Assembly (NCBI GenBank): GCA_022036555.1
Contig: CM039129.1
Coordinates: 28,322,553-28,386,552, forward strand
Reading direction: 5' to 3'
From: Microstegium vimineum
Taxonomy: Eukaryota > Streptophyta > Magnoliopsida > Poales > Poaceae
DNA length: 64,000 bases
In this document: positions 9,477 to 20,540 of the stretch, one piece after another
How positions within the stretch are numbered: the stretch's first letter is position 1
How the letters are laid out: the number at the start of each line of letters is the position of its first letter
Translations under genes and position numbers: made by a program
The notes under the pieces: generated by a model
Databases searched by the model: none
Told to the model about the DNA's origin: nothing
Seen by the model: the letters and a program-made list of their open reading frames with translations, nothing else

Positions 9477-10309
9477 TTGTTAGGATTCATCTTTAACCCA
9501 TGCTCCCTTGTGCACTCCAATATTTTCCGCAAATCGGCAAGATGCTTCTTGAAGTCTCCAGACTTAACCACCACGTCATCAATGTAGATTTCAACTATTG
9601 TACCAATATACTTATGAAAGATAAAGTTCATTGCCCTCTGATAAGTAGCACCGGCATTCTTCAAGCCGAAAGTCATGACTACCCATTCAAATAAGCCAAC
9701 GTGACCCAGACATCGGAAAGCAGTCTTGGATATGTCTTCCTCAGCCATGAATATTTGATTATACCCAGCATTACCATCCATGAAGCTAATAACTTGATGT
9801 CCAGCAGTAGCATCGATCAACAGATCGGCAACGGGCATCGAGTAGCCATCCATCGGCGTAGCCTTATTAAGATTCCTGAAATCAATGCAAATACGAAGTT
9901 TTCCGTTCTTTTTGTACACAGGAACCATGTTAGAAATCCAATCGGCATATCGACATTGCCGAATAAATCCAGCTTCCATTAACTTTGTAATCTCAGCCTT
10001 GATGTCGGGTAAAATGGTAGGATTTCATCGGCGCGCAGGCTGCCGATGTGGTTGGAAACCGGACTTGATGGGTAACCAATGTTCAACTATCGATCGGTCT
10101 AAACCAGGCATCTCTGTATAGTCCCAAGCAAAACAATCTTTATTCTCTTTTAATAAATTAGTCAACTGCTGTTTACATTGGGAATCTAACTTAGCACTAA
10201 TAAAAGTAGGCCTAGGTTTACTACCATCGCCGATGTCAACCTCGAGTAAATCATCGGTGGACGTGAAGCCCTGCCCTAGCTTTCCATCGTCAGCAAACCG
10301 ATCCATCAA
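9377..10309 (-). pseudogene. pol: Tat-1 pol: reverse transcriptase
   Basis: The frame starts with a linker (FAWDYTEMPGL) and continues with RT motifs in the canonical order: GFIRQCRYADWISNMVPVYK, LRICIDFRNLNKAT, SFMDGNAGYNQIFM, FGLKNAGATYQRAMN, and the active site IYIDDVVVKS (YIDD). An in-frame TGA at 10025-10027 separates the N-terminal linker from the RT core. The frame shifts near 9400 into the connection domain. The RT core itself (9979 to about 9400) is uninterrupted. RT copies element RNA into cDNA inside the particle. Confidence 0.88.
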
Positions 10310-12238
10310 GACTCTCCTTCAGCACTGACTACTTGGATCGGCTTGATGCAGTAATCGGCAACTTTGAGGAATTCCTTATCCCAGGCTTCACCGGATATGC
10401 ACCTGGTCTGTTCGTAAGTTTCCAATTCTGCCGATGCAACAGTAGATGGGGCTTCACTGCGGACGACTTCAATTCTGTCCCCGATCCATTGTACCAGACT
10501 TTGATGCAGAGTAGAAGGGATACAACAATTGGCATGGATCCAATCCCTTCCGAGGAGCAAGTTGTAGGTACCTTTGCTGCTGATCACAAAGAACGTTGTT
10601 GGCAAAGTGTTACTGCCGATGGTCAACTCAACGCACACTGCCCCCATAGCTGTCGACACATTGCCTTCGAAATCCTTGAGCTTCATGTCGGTCTTGACCA
10701 AGTCTTGGTCACCTTTACCAAGCTTTCTGAACACGACATATGGCATTATATTAATCGACGCGCCACCATCTACCAGCATCTTGGTCATCGGCTGACCATC
10801 TACTTTGCCTTTAACAAACAGAGCCCTCAGATGCTGCCTCTCATCATCGGCAGACTTTTCAAAGATAGCCGTCATCGGATCTAGCACCAATTGTGCCATA
10901 TCGGCAGCCTCTTCATCATCACTGACGGGTGCCATGAACTCCATCGGCAACATGATGACCATATTGATATCTGCCGATGGATCCCTGTCCTTGCGCTTGG
11001 GCCTCCACTGCTTCTCCCTTGAGGGTTCTGCATCGTCGTACCGGTCATCACGGCGTTGGCGCTGAATCCTTCTCTTCTGGGTCTTGGTCAAACCCTTAGG
11101 GCACCACGGAGGAAGCTTGGTCTTCCAGACGGGCTGGTGCTGCTTCCCAACGCTTACATCGGCACTTCTTCCGATGTTGGGATCTCTGGAGAATACCTCT
11201 TCGTCGGGTACTTTTGCATTGGCCATCTCCACCAGCTCCCCTTGATCAACACGTCGGCCAAGCCTGTCATGGGCACTGAGCTTGCCCCCTAGTCGGTCAT
11301 GTGCTGATGTGCTCCTTCTGAGTGGCCTGGCGTACCTGGGTGCCTGATCATCGAAACAAGGTCTCTTACCTGACCGATCGGCAGCGTAATACCCATTGCA
11401 CTCTGGACAGTTATCGGCAGTGGGCAGCTTGATGCCTTCTTCCCAACAGTGAACGAAGAAGGGACACTTCCAGTGGTCTTTATGCCGAAGCCACTCCCGA
11501 TGCTCCTCTTCTTCTTGCCGATACCGCTCTTCGCGTGATTGCCGATGATCTCGCCTTGGTCGGTTGTGAGTGATCACAACTCCAGAAGCCCTGTTGGCAC
11601 TGCTTCCTTCATCGGCAATCTTCTTACCCTTTCTGTCATCGACAAACCTTCTCGCGTCGTGCTCAGGTACTTGGTGGTTAGGGTCTACCGATGAGTTCCT
11701 CCTGGTAGCTTCTGATGCCAGAACTCTGGCTTTTTCACTGATTTCCACCATATTGTTTGGGAACGGGTGCTGATCTATCTTCATCGGTTTCTGGACCTTA
11801 GAATTTTCAAACTTAATACGCCCAGATTCAATCTCCGACTGCAACTGCTGTCTGAATACTTTGCAGTCATTGGTACTGTGTGAGGTTGCATTATGCCACT
11901 TGCAGTACCTAATCTTCTTGAGCTCTTCGGCCAATGGAATTACTTGGTTGGGCGCCAACTTGATTCGCCCTTCTTGCAGCAATAAATCAAACATCCTATC
12001 GGCCTTGGTGATGTCGAAGGTGAACCTTTCAGTCTCCTTTTGGCCCAACGGACAAGACACATGCTTCTTATCCTTCACCCATTCGGCTGCATCAACATTC
12101 AGCTCTTCATCCGACCCAGAGTCTTCTTCTTTCCCGATGAAGGTCACCTTCTTGTTCCAAGTCTTCCTGGTCTCAAAGGTTTTGATATCTTGATTGGCAA
12201 TCCTCTGTACCAGATGACTTAGGCTTTCAAACTCTTAG
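10306..12238 (-). pseudogene. gag-pro: Tat-1 gag C-terminus and aspartic protease
   Basis: One long frame (a TAA at 12238-12236 cuts it from the upstream capsid segment in the same frame). It includes FTFDITKADRMFDLLLQEG, the variant zinc knuckle CX2HX4HX4C (YCKWHNATSH...NDC), basic KKRRIQR-type stretches, and a retropepsin near the end. The retropepsin has LVDGGASINIMP (Asp-Gly-Gly in place of Asp-Thr/Ser-Gly, usual in Tat elements) followed by LLLGRDWIHA. The protease would cleave the Gag-Pol polyprotein. No frameshift is seen between gag and protease, so they are expected to be translated together. Confidence 0.85.
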
Positions 12239-13541
12239 GACGCATATTTGTCCTTGATGTGCGGCAGTAATCCTTGGAAGGCCAAATCAGCCAGTTGCCG
12301 ATCATCAAGCACCAGACTGTAGCACTTGTTCTTCACATCCCGTAGCCTTTGCACAAAGCTTTCTACCGATTCGTCGTTGCGTTGCCTCATCTTGACCAAA
12401 TCGGTAAGCTTTTTCTCATGTATGCCAGCGAAGAAGTATTTGTGAAATTGCCTCTCTAGATCGGCCCATGTAATTATAGAATTTGGAGGCAATGATATGA
12501 ACCATGTGAATGTCGATCCAGATAATGACGAAGAGAACAATCTCACCCTTAACTCCTCCCTGCTGGCAGCCTCCCCGCACTGGATAATGAAGCGGTTGAT
12601 ATGCTCCATTGTTGACGTGTCATCTTGGCCGGAGAACTTGGTAAAATCGGGCACTTTGTACCGATTTGGAAGAGGAATCAAGTCATATGTAGGAGGGTAC
12701 GGAGTCCGATAAGAATACATGTTGACCTTGGGTTTGATGTCGAATTGTTCTTTCATGACTTCGGCAATCTTACCGACCCAATATGCTCCTGCTCTTGCCG
12801 ACTCATTGGCTGATTGTTGATTGGTGGAGTCGGCTGACGCGCCTCTTGAAGATGATGCGTGGTAGTCACGGGCGCAGCACCAGTCATCTGAACACTATGC
12901 ATCGGTTGACTTACCGATGGATAGTTTTGCACATTTAGCGGATTAGGCTGATTCCCTGTACTCATCGGTTGCTGTACCGATGGTCCGCTCTGAGCATGCA
13001 CTGGGCCTCCATAATGATACATCGACATGCCAGGCTGTTGAGCTGGCAGCTGGTTGACCCATCCAGGATTATAAATCATCGGCATATGGCTTACCGATGG
13101 CTGATAGCTGACTGGAGCATGTGGCTCTTGTATTCTGGAGCAATCAATCACCAGATTACCTTGGGGAACCAGTGCCCCAGCTTGAGAGTTCACCACCAGA
13201 GGTTGACCGCCAGCTGTCATAATGTGTTGCATCGGCACAGAGCTTGCCGATGGTGGCATCAGGGGTACTTTAGGGATTACTTGAAGATCATCTGATGGCA
13301 CTTGTACAGTTGGAGCAGGCGCAGAGTTGTGCATCATAGGGGCCATCGGCTGTGATTGCGTTGCCGATGCCGTAGAGTTCCTCCAGGCTAAACTATCTCC
13401 CTGCACCAGATTAGAACCAGCATATAGAATCGGCTTGTATTCCTCCATAGCCCGCTCCATGGCCTACCTTTGATCATCTTTCAGATCGGCCTCAGAGACT
13501 TCAATGACGTTCCTCTGGTTGACGTCGGCGTGATCACCCAT
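12235..13541 (-). pseudogene. gag: Tat-1 gag N-terminal and capsid part
   Basis: The ATG at 13541 begins MGDHADVNQ. An in-frame TAG follows at 13466-13464. The next segment is Pro/Gln/Met-rich (13460-12753), then after a frame change near 12755 comes a Retrotrans_gag capsid domain: YKVPDFTKFSGQDDTSTMEH, VRLFSSSLSGSTFTWF, SITWADLERQFHKYFF. It ends in a TAA at 12238-12236, beyond which the same frame continues. The length is normal for Tat gag. The start was chosen because it is the first ATG after the primer site and opens directly into the conserved frame. Confidence 0.82.
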
Positions 13542-13568
13542 GATAGATGTGTAGATTTGTATAATCGA

Positions 13569-13586
13569 GTCCCACCGAGCGTGCCA
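13569..13586 (-). other. Tat-1 primer-binding site
   Basis: On the minus strand, seven bases after the 5' LTR, the sequence TGGCACGCTCGGTGGGAC begins with the TGG expected for pairing to a tRNA 3' CCA end. I cannot assign the tRNA with confidence. Confidence 0.6.
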
Positions 13587-13593
13587 AAAGAGG

Positions 13594-14794
13594 TGTTGAC
13601 ACAAAAAGCGTCAGGATATGCGAACACCTCGGGCTATTACCCAAAGCTCGGTATTCCGGAGGCGTGCCAGTCGATTTGACCAGTTAATCGACAAGGACGA
13701 TAACTAGAACAAAACTGAACGAGACAACGGCGATGCGCCCAGATGTCAAAGCTCAGATTGATCAAAGATAACTAGAACAAGATCCAATCCAGACAACGGC
13801 GATGCGCCCGGATGCTGGGATTGGGGCTTGATCAGGATAACTAGAGCAGAGCTGAACGAGGCAACAGCGATGCGCCTGGATGCCAAGGCTCAGAGGTACT
13901 CCCACACGGAACTTGCATGGATTTGACAGAGATCAAACTGATGCAGCCCGTCGAAGCTAATGTAGTAAAAGGTAAATTGTGATAAAAAGTAGAATAAGAA
14001 TAAAATTGGTTTGTTTGATATTGGATTTTTTTTCCTGTAGCCCCCAGGCACGTATTTATACTCCTGCATGGAGAGTTGTACAAAGACACGACACGTATCC
14101 TTCTTAAAACAAACTCCTAACTCTAAGGAAACTGACTCGCGCCGGAGTCGGATCTAAAACAATAATATTATTTTCCTAAACAAACACACCTATTTTAAAG
14201 GAAAACAAACGACTCATGCAAGAGTCAGACTCAAACTGCTATAATAATACTGGTATAAAATCACCAGTTTCCTTATGTCTTCCTTTCGATGGAAACTTTC
14301 CATCGGCAGATCCCTTCAATCTGCGACTTCCTTCTTTGACCACCAACAGCCTTCTACTGACGCCAAGCGCTAAGCCACTCTATCGGCACCTCATGCCCAT
14401 CGGCATCGGTAATACTTCCCCATTGGCAACTTTATACCGATAACTATCCTCACCAACTTATCGGCAATCGGCAACCACTCCATCAGCATCAGCTTCTCGT
14501 CGGCAATCGACATCCACTCTTCATCGGCCACTGGCAATGCCTCCTTATCGATAATCGGCACACGCTTCATCGGCAATCGGCAATGTCTCTTCATCGGCAA
14601 TCAGCATCAGCAAGACTTCACCAATTAACCTTTATTGGCAAAGATCATCCAGCCTCCATCGGCAGCGCACTTGGTCTTCCCGCAGCATACTCCCATCGGC
14701 ATTACTGGCTATGCTTTCCCGATGCCGATGGAAGACGGCTATCGACCAGTCAAGCCTTAGCTCATTTGACACGTGCTAAAAAATGGTGTCAACA
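13594..14794 (-). repeat. Tat-1 5' LTR (right copy)
   Basis: This 1201-bp LTR has the same ends as the left copy. It has TATTTATA (a minus-strand TATA box) at 14053-14060, three 68-bp tandem units and the same heptamer array. It lacks about 30 bp present in the left copy near 2468-2497. The flanking ATTAG is at 14795-14799. Confidence 0.92.
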
Positions 14795-14799
14795 ATTAG

Positions 14800-15113
14800 T
14801 ATATCTACGAGTTCTTCGAGCTTCGACGGGCTGCATCACCTTGATCTCCGTCAAATTCTTGCAAGTTCCGCGTGGGAGTACCTCTGAGCTTTGACATCCG
14901 GGCGCATCGCTATTGTCTCGTTCAGCTCTGCTCTAGTTATCCTGATCAAATCCCAATCTTGGCATCCAGACGCATCGCCGTTGTCTTGCTTGGATCTTGT
15001 TCTAGTTATCGTCCTTGTCGATTAACTGGTCAAATCAACTGGCACGCCCTTGGATATCGAATTCGGGTAATAGCCCGAGGTGTTCGCAGATCCTGACGCT
15101 TTTTGTGTCAACA
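14800..15113 (+). repeat. Tat-0 3' LTR, second part
   Basis: This is the reverse complement of the outer part of the Tat-1 LTRs. It has two tandem 68-bp units and ends in CTTTTTGTGTCAACA at 15113. It completes the LTR interrupted at 2103. Confidence 0.88.
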
Positions 15114-16716
15114 GTTCATATGCATTGCATAATCCAAGATAATTGTGAACTAAAAGCTAACACACGTGCACAAGTGTTGGGATCACTTAGTGTTGGATCT
15201 TCGAAGCTTGGAGGAAGATGGGTGAAGTTGGAAAAGTGTTTGGCAGCTTAAAAGGGGTCCGGACTGTGGTCCGCATGCAAGGGAATGGCTGAGTCCAGAC
15301 CATCGTTGATGGGTCCGGAAGCAAACCCTTGCTGGCCGCGCTGAGGAAGAAGATCCGGACGTTGTTTGCGGTCCGGACGCAGGGAACCGGATGCGCGTCC
15401 GGTCTCTGGCGCTCTCTAGAACCTCTCTGGAATGAAGGTCCGGATGCATGTTGATGATCCGGTTGGTGAACCGTACTTGCGTCCGGATGTGCTGAAGAGC
15501 TAAGGCGAGCTCTCGGGTTCTCTGGAAATATTTCCGGACCCGTGAACAGTCGAGTCCGGACGCTACTGTTGTTAGTGACCGGAGGCACGTGGTACACTGC
15601 GGTGCGCGCGGGAAAGAGTTGTTTCAAATGGCTAGGTGACCGGACGCTGGTGCGTTGGTCCGGACTGCGCTTGGCGCGCGACCGGAGGCTACGTCCAGAG
15701 AGGTGAGCAGAGTCGTTGGCTCACTGCTGTGGATGGGTTCGGACGCTGTTGATGGTCCGGACCCCCTGTGAAAACTGCGTCCGGAGGGTGCGCAGAGCGT
15801 CTGTTTTTAATGGAAAATGGCTAGTTGTATGAGTGGGCTATATAAGGTGATATGGCCGGCCCTTTGGGGCACCTCTTGCACCTTCACATCACTCATACAT
15901 TTGCGCTTGCTTGAGAAGCTTCCACCACTCATCCTCTAAACATATTTGACATATTCTAGAGAGATTGAGTGAATCCAAGTACATTGCTCTTTGATTGCAT
16001 ACTAGTGGCACTTGGTGATCGTCGTCATCGCGGAGCTCTTGTTATTCTTGGAGATTGCCATCTCCTAGACGGCTTGGTGCGACGAGGATCGTTGAGCAGA
16101 GGAAGGTGATTGTCTCCGGCTCCGATCGGTGGATTGTGAGGGGTTCTTGAACCTACCCCGCAGGAGATTCGCGAAAGGTATCTCTAGTGGATTCCTCGTA
16201 GCTTGGGGCTCCCCATCTTGTGTTGTTTCTGCGGCACCCTTGAACTGGTTTTGCTTGGATTGCCAATTAGCGCGTGAACCTCCAAGTGGGTGTATCGCTA
16301 CAACGAGGACTAGCTTGTTGGCAAACAAGTGAACCTCGGTGAAAAATATTGTGTCTCATTGTCTCTCTTCCGAGGATTCATCATGTGATTGATTGGTTAT
16401 CTATTGGCTTATCTCTTCACGTTGGTATAACCATTCTATGTATAGCTTTGCATTACTTTCTTTACATTCTTGCAAAGTAGAGCCTCTAGCTTAGCTTGTG
16501 TAGCTTAGTCTAGTAGCACTAGTGTTCTAGCTCTTGTGTGTGACATAGAACATATCTTGCTAGTAACTAGAATTGGTAGGTGGCTTGCCTAACCTTACAG
16601 CTAGTGCAAACTTGCTTACGCTGTGTTTTATTCTAAGAAGTTTGCTTAAGTGTTATTGTAAAAATTTTAATAGGCTATTCACCCCCCAGCCCCTCTAGCC
16701 ATACCTAGACCTTTCA
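15114..16716 (+). repeat. Copia-C LTR (5' part cut off by Tat-0)
   Basis: This sequence is homologous in inverted orientation to 45755-46859. It has many GTCCGGACG-type repeats, a TATA box (TATATAAGG, 15839-15847), and a typical Sirevirus LTR end (TTCACCCCCC...CTTTCA, 16716). No primer site follows, so it is a 3' LTR or a solo LTR. Several long overlapping frames in it are not genes: they run on both strands and match nothing. Its first part (about 360 bp by comparison with the other copy) must lie left of Tat-0, outside the window. Confidence 0.75.
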
Positions 16717-19344
16717 TTTATCTCTCTTTCTCTATCACTCTTTCTGGCCCAACCGAGGAGCCGACTAAGTCCACCTCCTCTCCCTCCTGCACTCTACCTC
16801 GTTCCACCGGCCCAACACCACCCTGGCCCAGCATGAGGCCCACGCGAGCACACCTCCCTCCCCGCATCCTCTCCCTCTCTCTCTGCGCAGCTGGTCCTGC
16901 TTGTCGGCGCCAAGCTGAGCTCAACTTGCACACCGCAGCACTCACTCCCCCTCTCACTGCCATGCGGACCCTGCATGTCGGCGCCGGGCTCCCACTCGCA
17001 CCCACGGTCTCCACCCGTGCGCTCACTGATCTGTGGGCCACATCGTCGATGCCAGCGGGCCACACACCCGCACCCACTTCCTCCCTTTCTCACTGACCCA
17101 CCATCCCCACCTGTCAGCGCGAAACCCCAACACGACACACACGCGCTTGCTCTGCACTCTCTCACACTTCCACGCGGGCCCCATCTGTCGGCGCCACGCA
17201 CACGCACTTCCTCCCTCTCTCTCTGACCTGCGGACCCCACCCGTCATCCCTCTCCCCCCTCCTTCTTCCTTGGCGAAGCAAAGATACCGCACGACATCAC
17301 GGCCGCTCCTCCTTTCACTCCGGCTTGCCATCAAGGGCGCCCTGACACCCGCCTTGACGCCGCGGTCCGGCTCCGTGATCACCGCCCTCGCTCGCCTATA
17401 AAAGCCCCGCAGAGCCCTCTGTTTCCCCCTGCTCGCCCTCTGCTTTCCGCATGCGCCACCGCCGCATTCTCGCCGTTCCAGTGCACCAACGCCATCATCA
17501 AGAACCCTCGGAGCTTGGCCTCTTCGTTGAGCGTCCATAACGATCCTCGCCGAACGCTCTCACCCCATGTGTCACCGTAACGTCGCGCACCGACATTCTT
17601 CGTGTCGCAGATCGCCGCCGCATGTTGTCGAGGCGCTCGGAGCCACGCCAGTCCCCGTGAACCTCTCCATTGTCCTTGCGGTGATCCCCTCTCCCTCATC
17701 GTACCATCGGTTGATTCAATTTCGCACCATAACTCCGTATCCGCATGGCACCGAGCCCACCGGCCATGGCGCCACCGCGGCCGCTTCGCTCCGATGGGGT
17801 TTTGCCACAACCGAGCACCTCTCCATACCCGCACTAACACGCCGCAGCTCCTCGTGCTTTCCATTTTGGTTCTAGCACCCTCTACTGCAACCTCTACACG
17901 ACACAGAGGTCGGCGTCAATGGCGCCGCCGTGAGCACCACGCTCCGGCCGTCCACCGCCTCGCCTGAGTACCCTACCGACACCGCACTGGCACACTGCAC
18001 ATCCCAGTGCCCTCATTTCGGCCTCTAGCACCCCGTGTTGCAGTATCCGCACACCACGGAGCCTCCGGCCATGGTGCCACCGCAGACACGCCATTCTGGT
18101 GAGCCATCGCTTCAACCGACCCATCCTACACACTCGCACCGTCATGCTGATCCTCCCGGTGTGTTTGGTTGGGTCCGAGGAGGCCGAGAACGCCTTTCCG
18201 CCGTTCTCCGGTGAACTCTCGACGCTGGCAACCATGGCGCCACTGTTCCCAGCGCCGCCCCGGCGACCACTCTGCCCCCAACCTTCGCTCACCCTCCGAT
18301 CTAGGGCCAACGGCCTAGATTAGATCCCCCAACCGGTACGCATCGGTCCACCATGGACCCGTGGACCAGCCAGTCCCACGCTGAGTCAGCGCGTCCACAC
18401 GCTGTGCTGTACACCGCACCACTCGCATGGCGCCATGTGGCTCCTGCATCACTGCTGACGCAGTCCACACTGACAGCATCTGCACCCTTTACTCTTTAGC
18501 CCCTCCCTTTTTCTGTTATCAACCCGCAATCCAATCCAGTTCAAAAGAATTCTTTTTCAGTCCTGTTTTCTTCTGATCTAGCCCTTGAGGTTTTGGCAAA
18601 TAGTACCCGCACTCCAGAGCCTTTTGCTTTTTCAATTTTATTTATTTTAAATCCAAAAATGAGTTTATTTATTCACAGATTTGCCATCAAACTTCAAAAG
18701 CTCATATCTCCCTCATTTTAACTTCGTTTTGAGTCATTCAAATTGTGTTAGATTCGTAAAATCATAATGTACAATTTAGCATCCTTTAAAACTATGTTAA
18801 TAGCTCTGTAATTTCATGGTAAATCCCTAACCCGATTAAAGACTATGCAATTGCTTTATAAATAAAATGTGAATAGTTGTACTTCAGTTTTCAAATCAAA
18901 ATATAAGTCTGACTTAATCCAACTTAGGTATTTCTCTGAAATAACTTATTCACCCTTTTACATAGCTAAAAATAATAAAGCCCTTAAGTCTTCTTTTTAA
19001 AAGCTAATCTTCTGTTAGTTGTATCTTGCAAACCGTAGCTCCGTTTTAGTGGTTTTCGTGCTCACGAGTTCATAGCAACACGTAGAATACGTTAGTTACC
19101 TTTATAGTATGCTTTTGTAATGTATGGTGTACTGTTTTTAGGTTCTTTTGTGATGCTTGTGACGTTAGAAGTGGAGCTTTTCAAAGATGATCAAAAAGGA
19201 AAGTTGGAAAGTTGATCAAGCATATGGAAGGCAAGTATAGCATGTGACTCTCCTTGTTACCTATACACATTAATTTCACTAAATTCATATGCATGTGTCT
19301 ACCTTGTTAACCCTAAGGAATTTTCCTCGATATTTCCTAAGGTA
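16717..19344 (+). repeat. GC-rich LTR-like sequence of unknown gypsy family
   Basis: The first 1.7 kb are GC- and CT-rich with repeated CCCACCTGTCAGC-like phrases, and a TATA box (TATAAAAG, 17397-17404). The rest is AT-rich with phrases such as CTCATATCTCCC and ATTCAAATTG, which are common in grass chromovirus-type LTRs. There is no primer site, no polypurine tract and no protein homology. Overlapping open frames on both strands reflect GC content. It is probably a truncated LTR. The right boundary is set by where Athila LTR similarity begins. Confidence 0.4.
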
Positions 19345-19854
19345 TCTTTGGTTTGTGAGTTTACTTTATTCTTTTCGCGTAGAGAGTAGGGTAATCATCT
19401 CTAGCGTAAATGTGGTGTTTGGGTTAAGATACTCATAAATATCCCCTGTCTTGTCAGATCTGTGGTAGTAGCTCGGAAAGTGACAATTCCATAGATACCT
19501 TTGGAACCCACAATCCCGTTAGAAGGACTTGTAGGGTTTATAGGCCGCGTGATAAGCATTCTCTAAGGTGTCTCTTATCACAATGGTTCTCCCCAATAGA
19601 ATATTAACACATATCTTATATAGACTAGAACGAGACTACAGTCGCAATCTTCTTTAATCGCCCATATCAAGATCACCTTGTTAATAGCCTAAAGGTTAGT
19701 AGCATAGATTGGTTAGTCAGATGCACCCTTTCTCTCTGTGGAAATATAAATTATGATACTCTGGATAATCTCCCGGGTGAAGTGCTCACTGGTATCCGTG
19801 TGCTTGCGGATTACTTCCAAGTGATTTCTCTGTTTGTGTTAACAAATATCAACA
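19345..19854 (+). repeat. Athila 5' LTR, 3' part only
   Basis: About 510 bp match the end of the 3' LTR (45275-45754), starting at TCTTTGGTTTGTGAG and ending in ATATCAACA. The upstream two-thirds of the LTR is absent and replaced by unrelated sequence. It retains a segment of about 30 bp (GGATAATCTCCCGGGTGAAG, near 19763-19790) that the 3' LTR lacks. Confidence 0.85.
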
Positions 19855-19862
19855 AGCATTTC

Positions 19863-19880
19863 TGGCACCGTTGCCGGGGA
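19863..19880 (+). other. Athila primer-binding site (tRNA-Asp type)
   Basis: TGGCACCGTTGCCGGGGA lies eight bases after the 5' LTR end. It differs by one base from the tRNA-Asp primer site generally seen in Athila elements. Confidence 0.85.
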
Positions 19881-19988
19881 GAAAGACGGTTTGCTGAGAT
19901 AACCTTGAATCTTGCTATTATCTTGTATCTATACTTTTATCTTTTCTTATATTTTTCAATTTCTTTATTTCTTACCTATTCTATCCTT

Positions 19989-20540
19989 ATGGAAAATCTA
20001 AATTCCATACCTATCTATCAATTTTCTACACCCACGGAGACCGACCAATTACCATGGGAGTCATCACAACATATCCAAACTCCCCAGTTTAGGTTGAGTC
20101 CGCGGTTGATTGCAATGATTCAAAGCCTATCCTTTTCAGGAAAGGAAGACGAAAATCCTTCCCTTCATATTTGATATTTTGAGCAAACATGTGATTGTCT
20201 TCGCATAGAAGCATATCTGATAAAACTTTACATTAGAAGTTTTTTTCCTTTTTCTTTAAAAGGAAGAGCTAAACAATGGTATAATCAGAAGGTAAGTCAA
20301 CAACAAGGAGATTGGGGAGTTTTGCGCTCCAACTTCTGTTTAGACTTTTATCCCATCACTCAAATTGTCGACCTTAGAGTAGGTTCTAACCTTCAAACAA
20401 GAAGAGAACGAATCTTTGGCTTACTCCTAGAAACGTTTTCTTGAGCTTTTAGAATCTGGACCACACCTTAGCATCGAAGGCCCTGTTCTTCTTCAACACT
20501 TTTATAAAGGTCTTCGAAGAAAGGATAGAGAGTTGCTAAA
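19989..20540 (+). pseudogene. gag: Athila gag remnant
   Basis: The first frame opens at the ATG at 19989 (MENLNSIPIYQFSTPTETDQ) and stops at 20172-20174. Homology to the Athila-type gag capsid continues in other frames: FEQTCDCLRIE, FPFSLKGRAKQWYNQ, GDWGVLRSNFCLDFYPI, and the GLLLETFS stretch near 20430. It is interrupted by stops and at least two frame changes, and is shorter than an intact Athila gag. It cannot form particles. Confidence 0.75.

Larger units (their letters stand above)
2104..14794 (-). mobile_element. Tat-1: full-length Tat-lineage Ty3/gypsy retrotransposon with antisense gene
   Basis: This is a 12.7-kb element in minus orientation. The 5' LTR is 13594-14794, then come the primer site, gag, protease, RT, RNase H, a second archaeal-type RNase H and integrase. 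An antisense gene follows on the plus strand (3650-6952), then the 3' LTR (2104-3328). Both ends are TGTTGACAC/GTGTCAACA and the flanks are ATTAG (2099-2103, 14795-14799). The order RT, RNase H, aRNH, integrase, extra ORF is characteristic of the Tat clade (Grande, Retand and RIRE2 relatives). The two LTRs differ by roughly one base in thirty over the outer 230 bp by eye, plus indels. Every ORF has at least one stop or frameshift, so the copy is not autonomous now. Confidence 0.93.

Noticed and set aside
15187..15627. Minus-strand frames of 88 and 146 codons
   Set aside because: They lie inside the Copia-C LTR, with GTCCGGAC repeats generating open frames. There is no homology.
16800..18320. 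Several overlapping open frames of 80-170 codons on both strands
   Set aside because: The sequence is GC-rich, where stop codons are rare by chance. The frames overlap in all phases, have low-complexity Arg/Pro/Ser translations and no recognisable motif.
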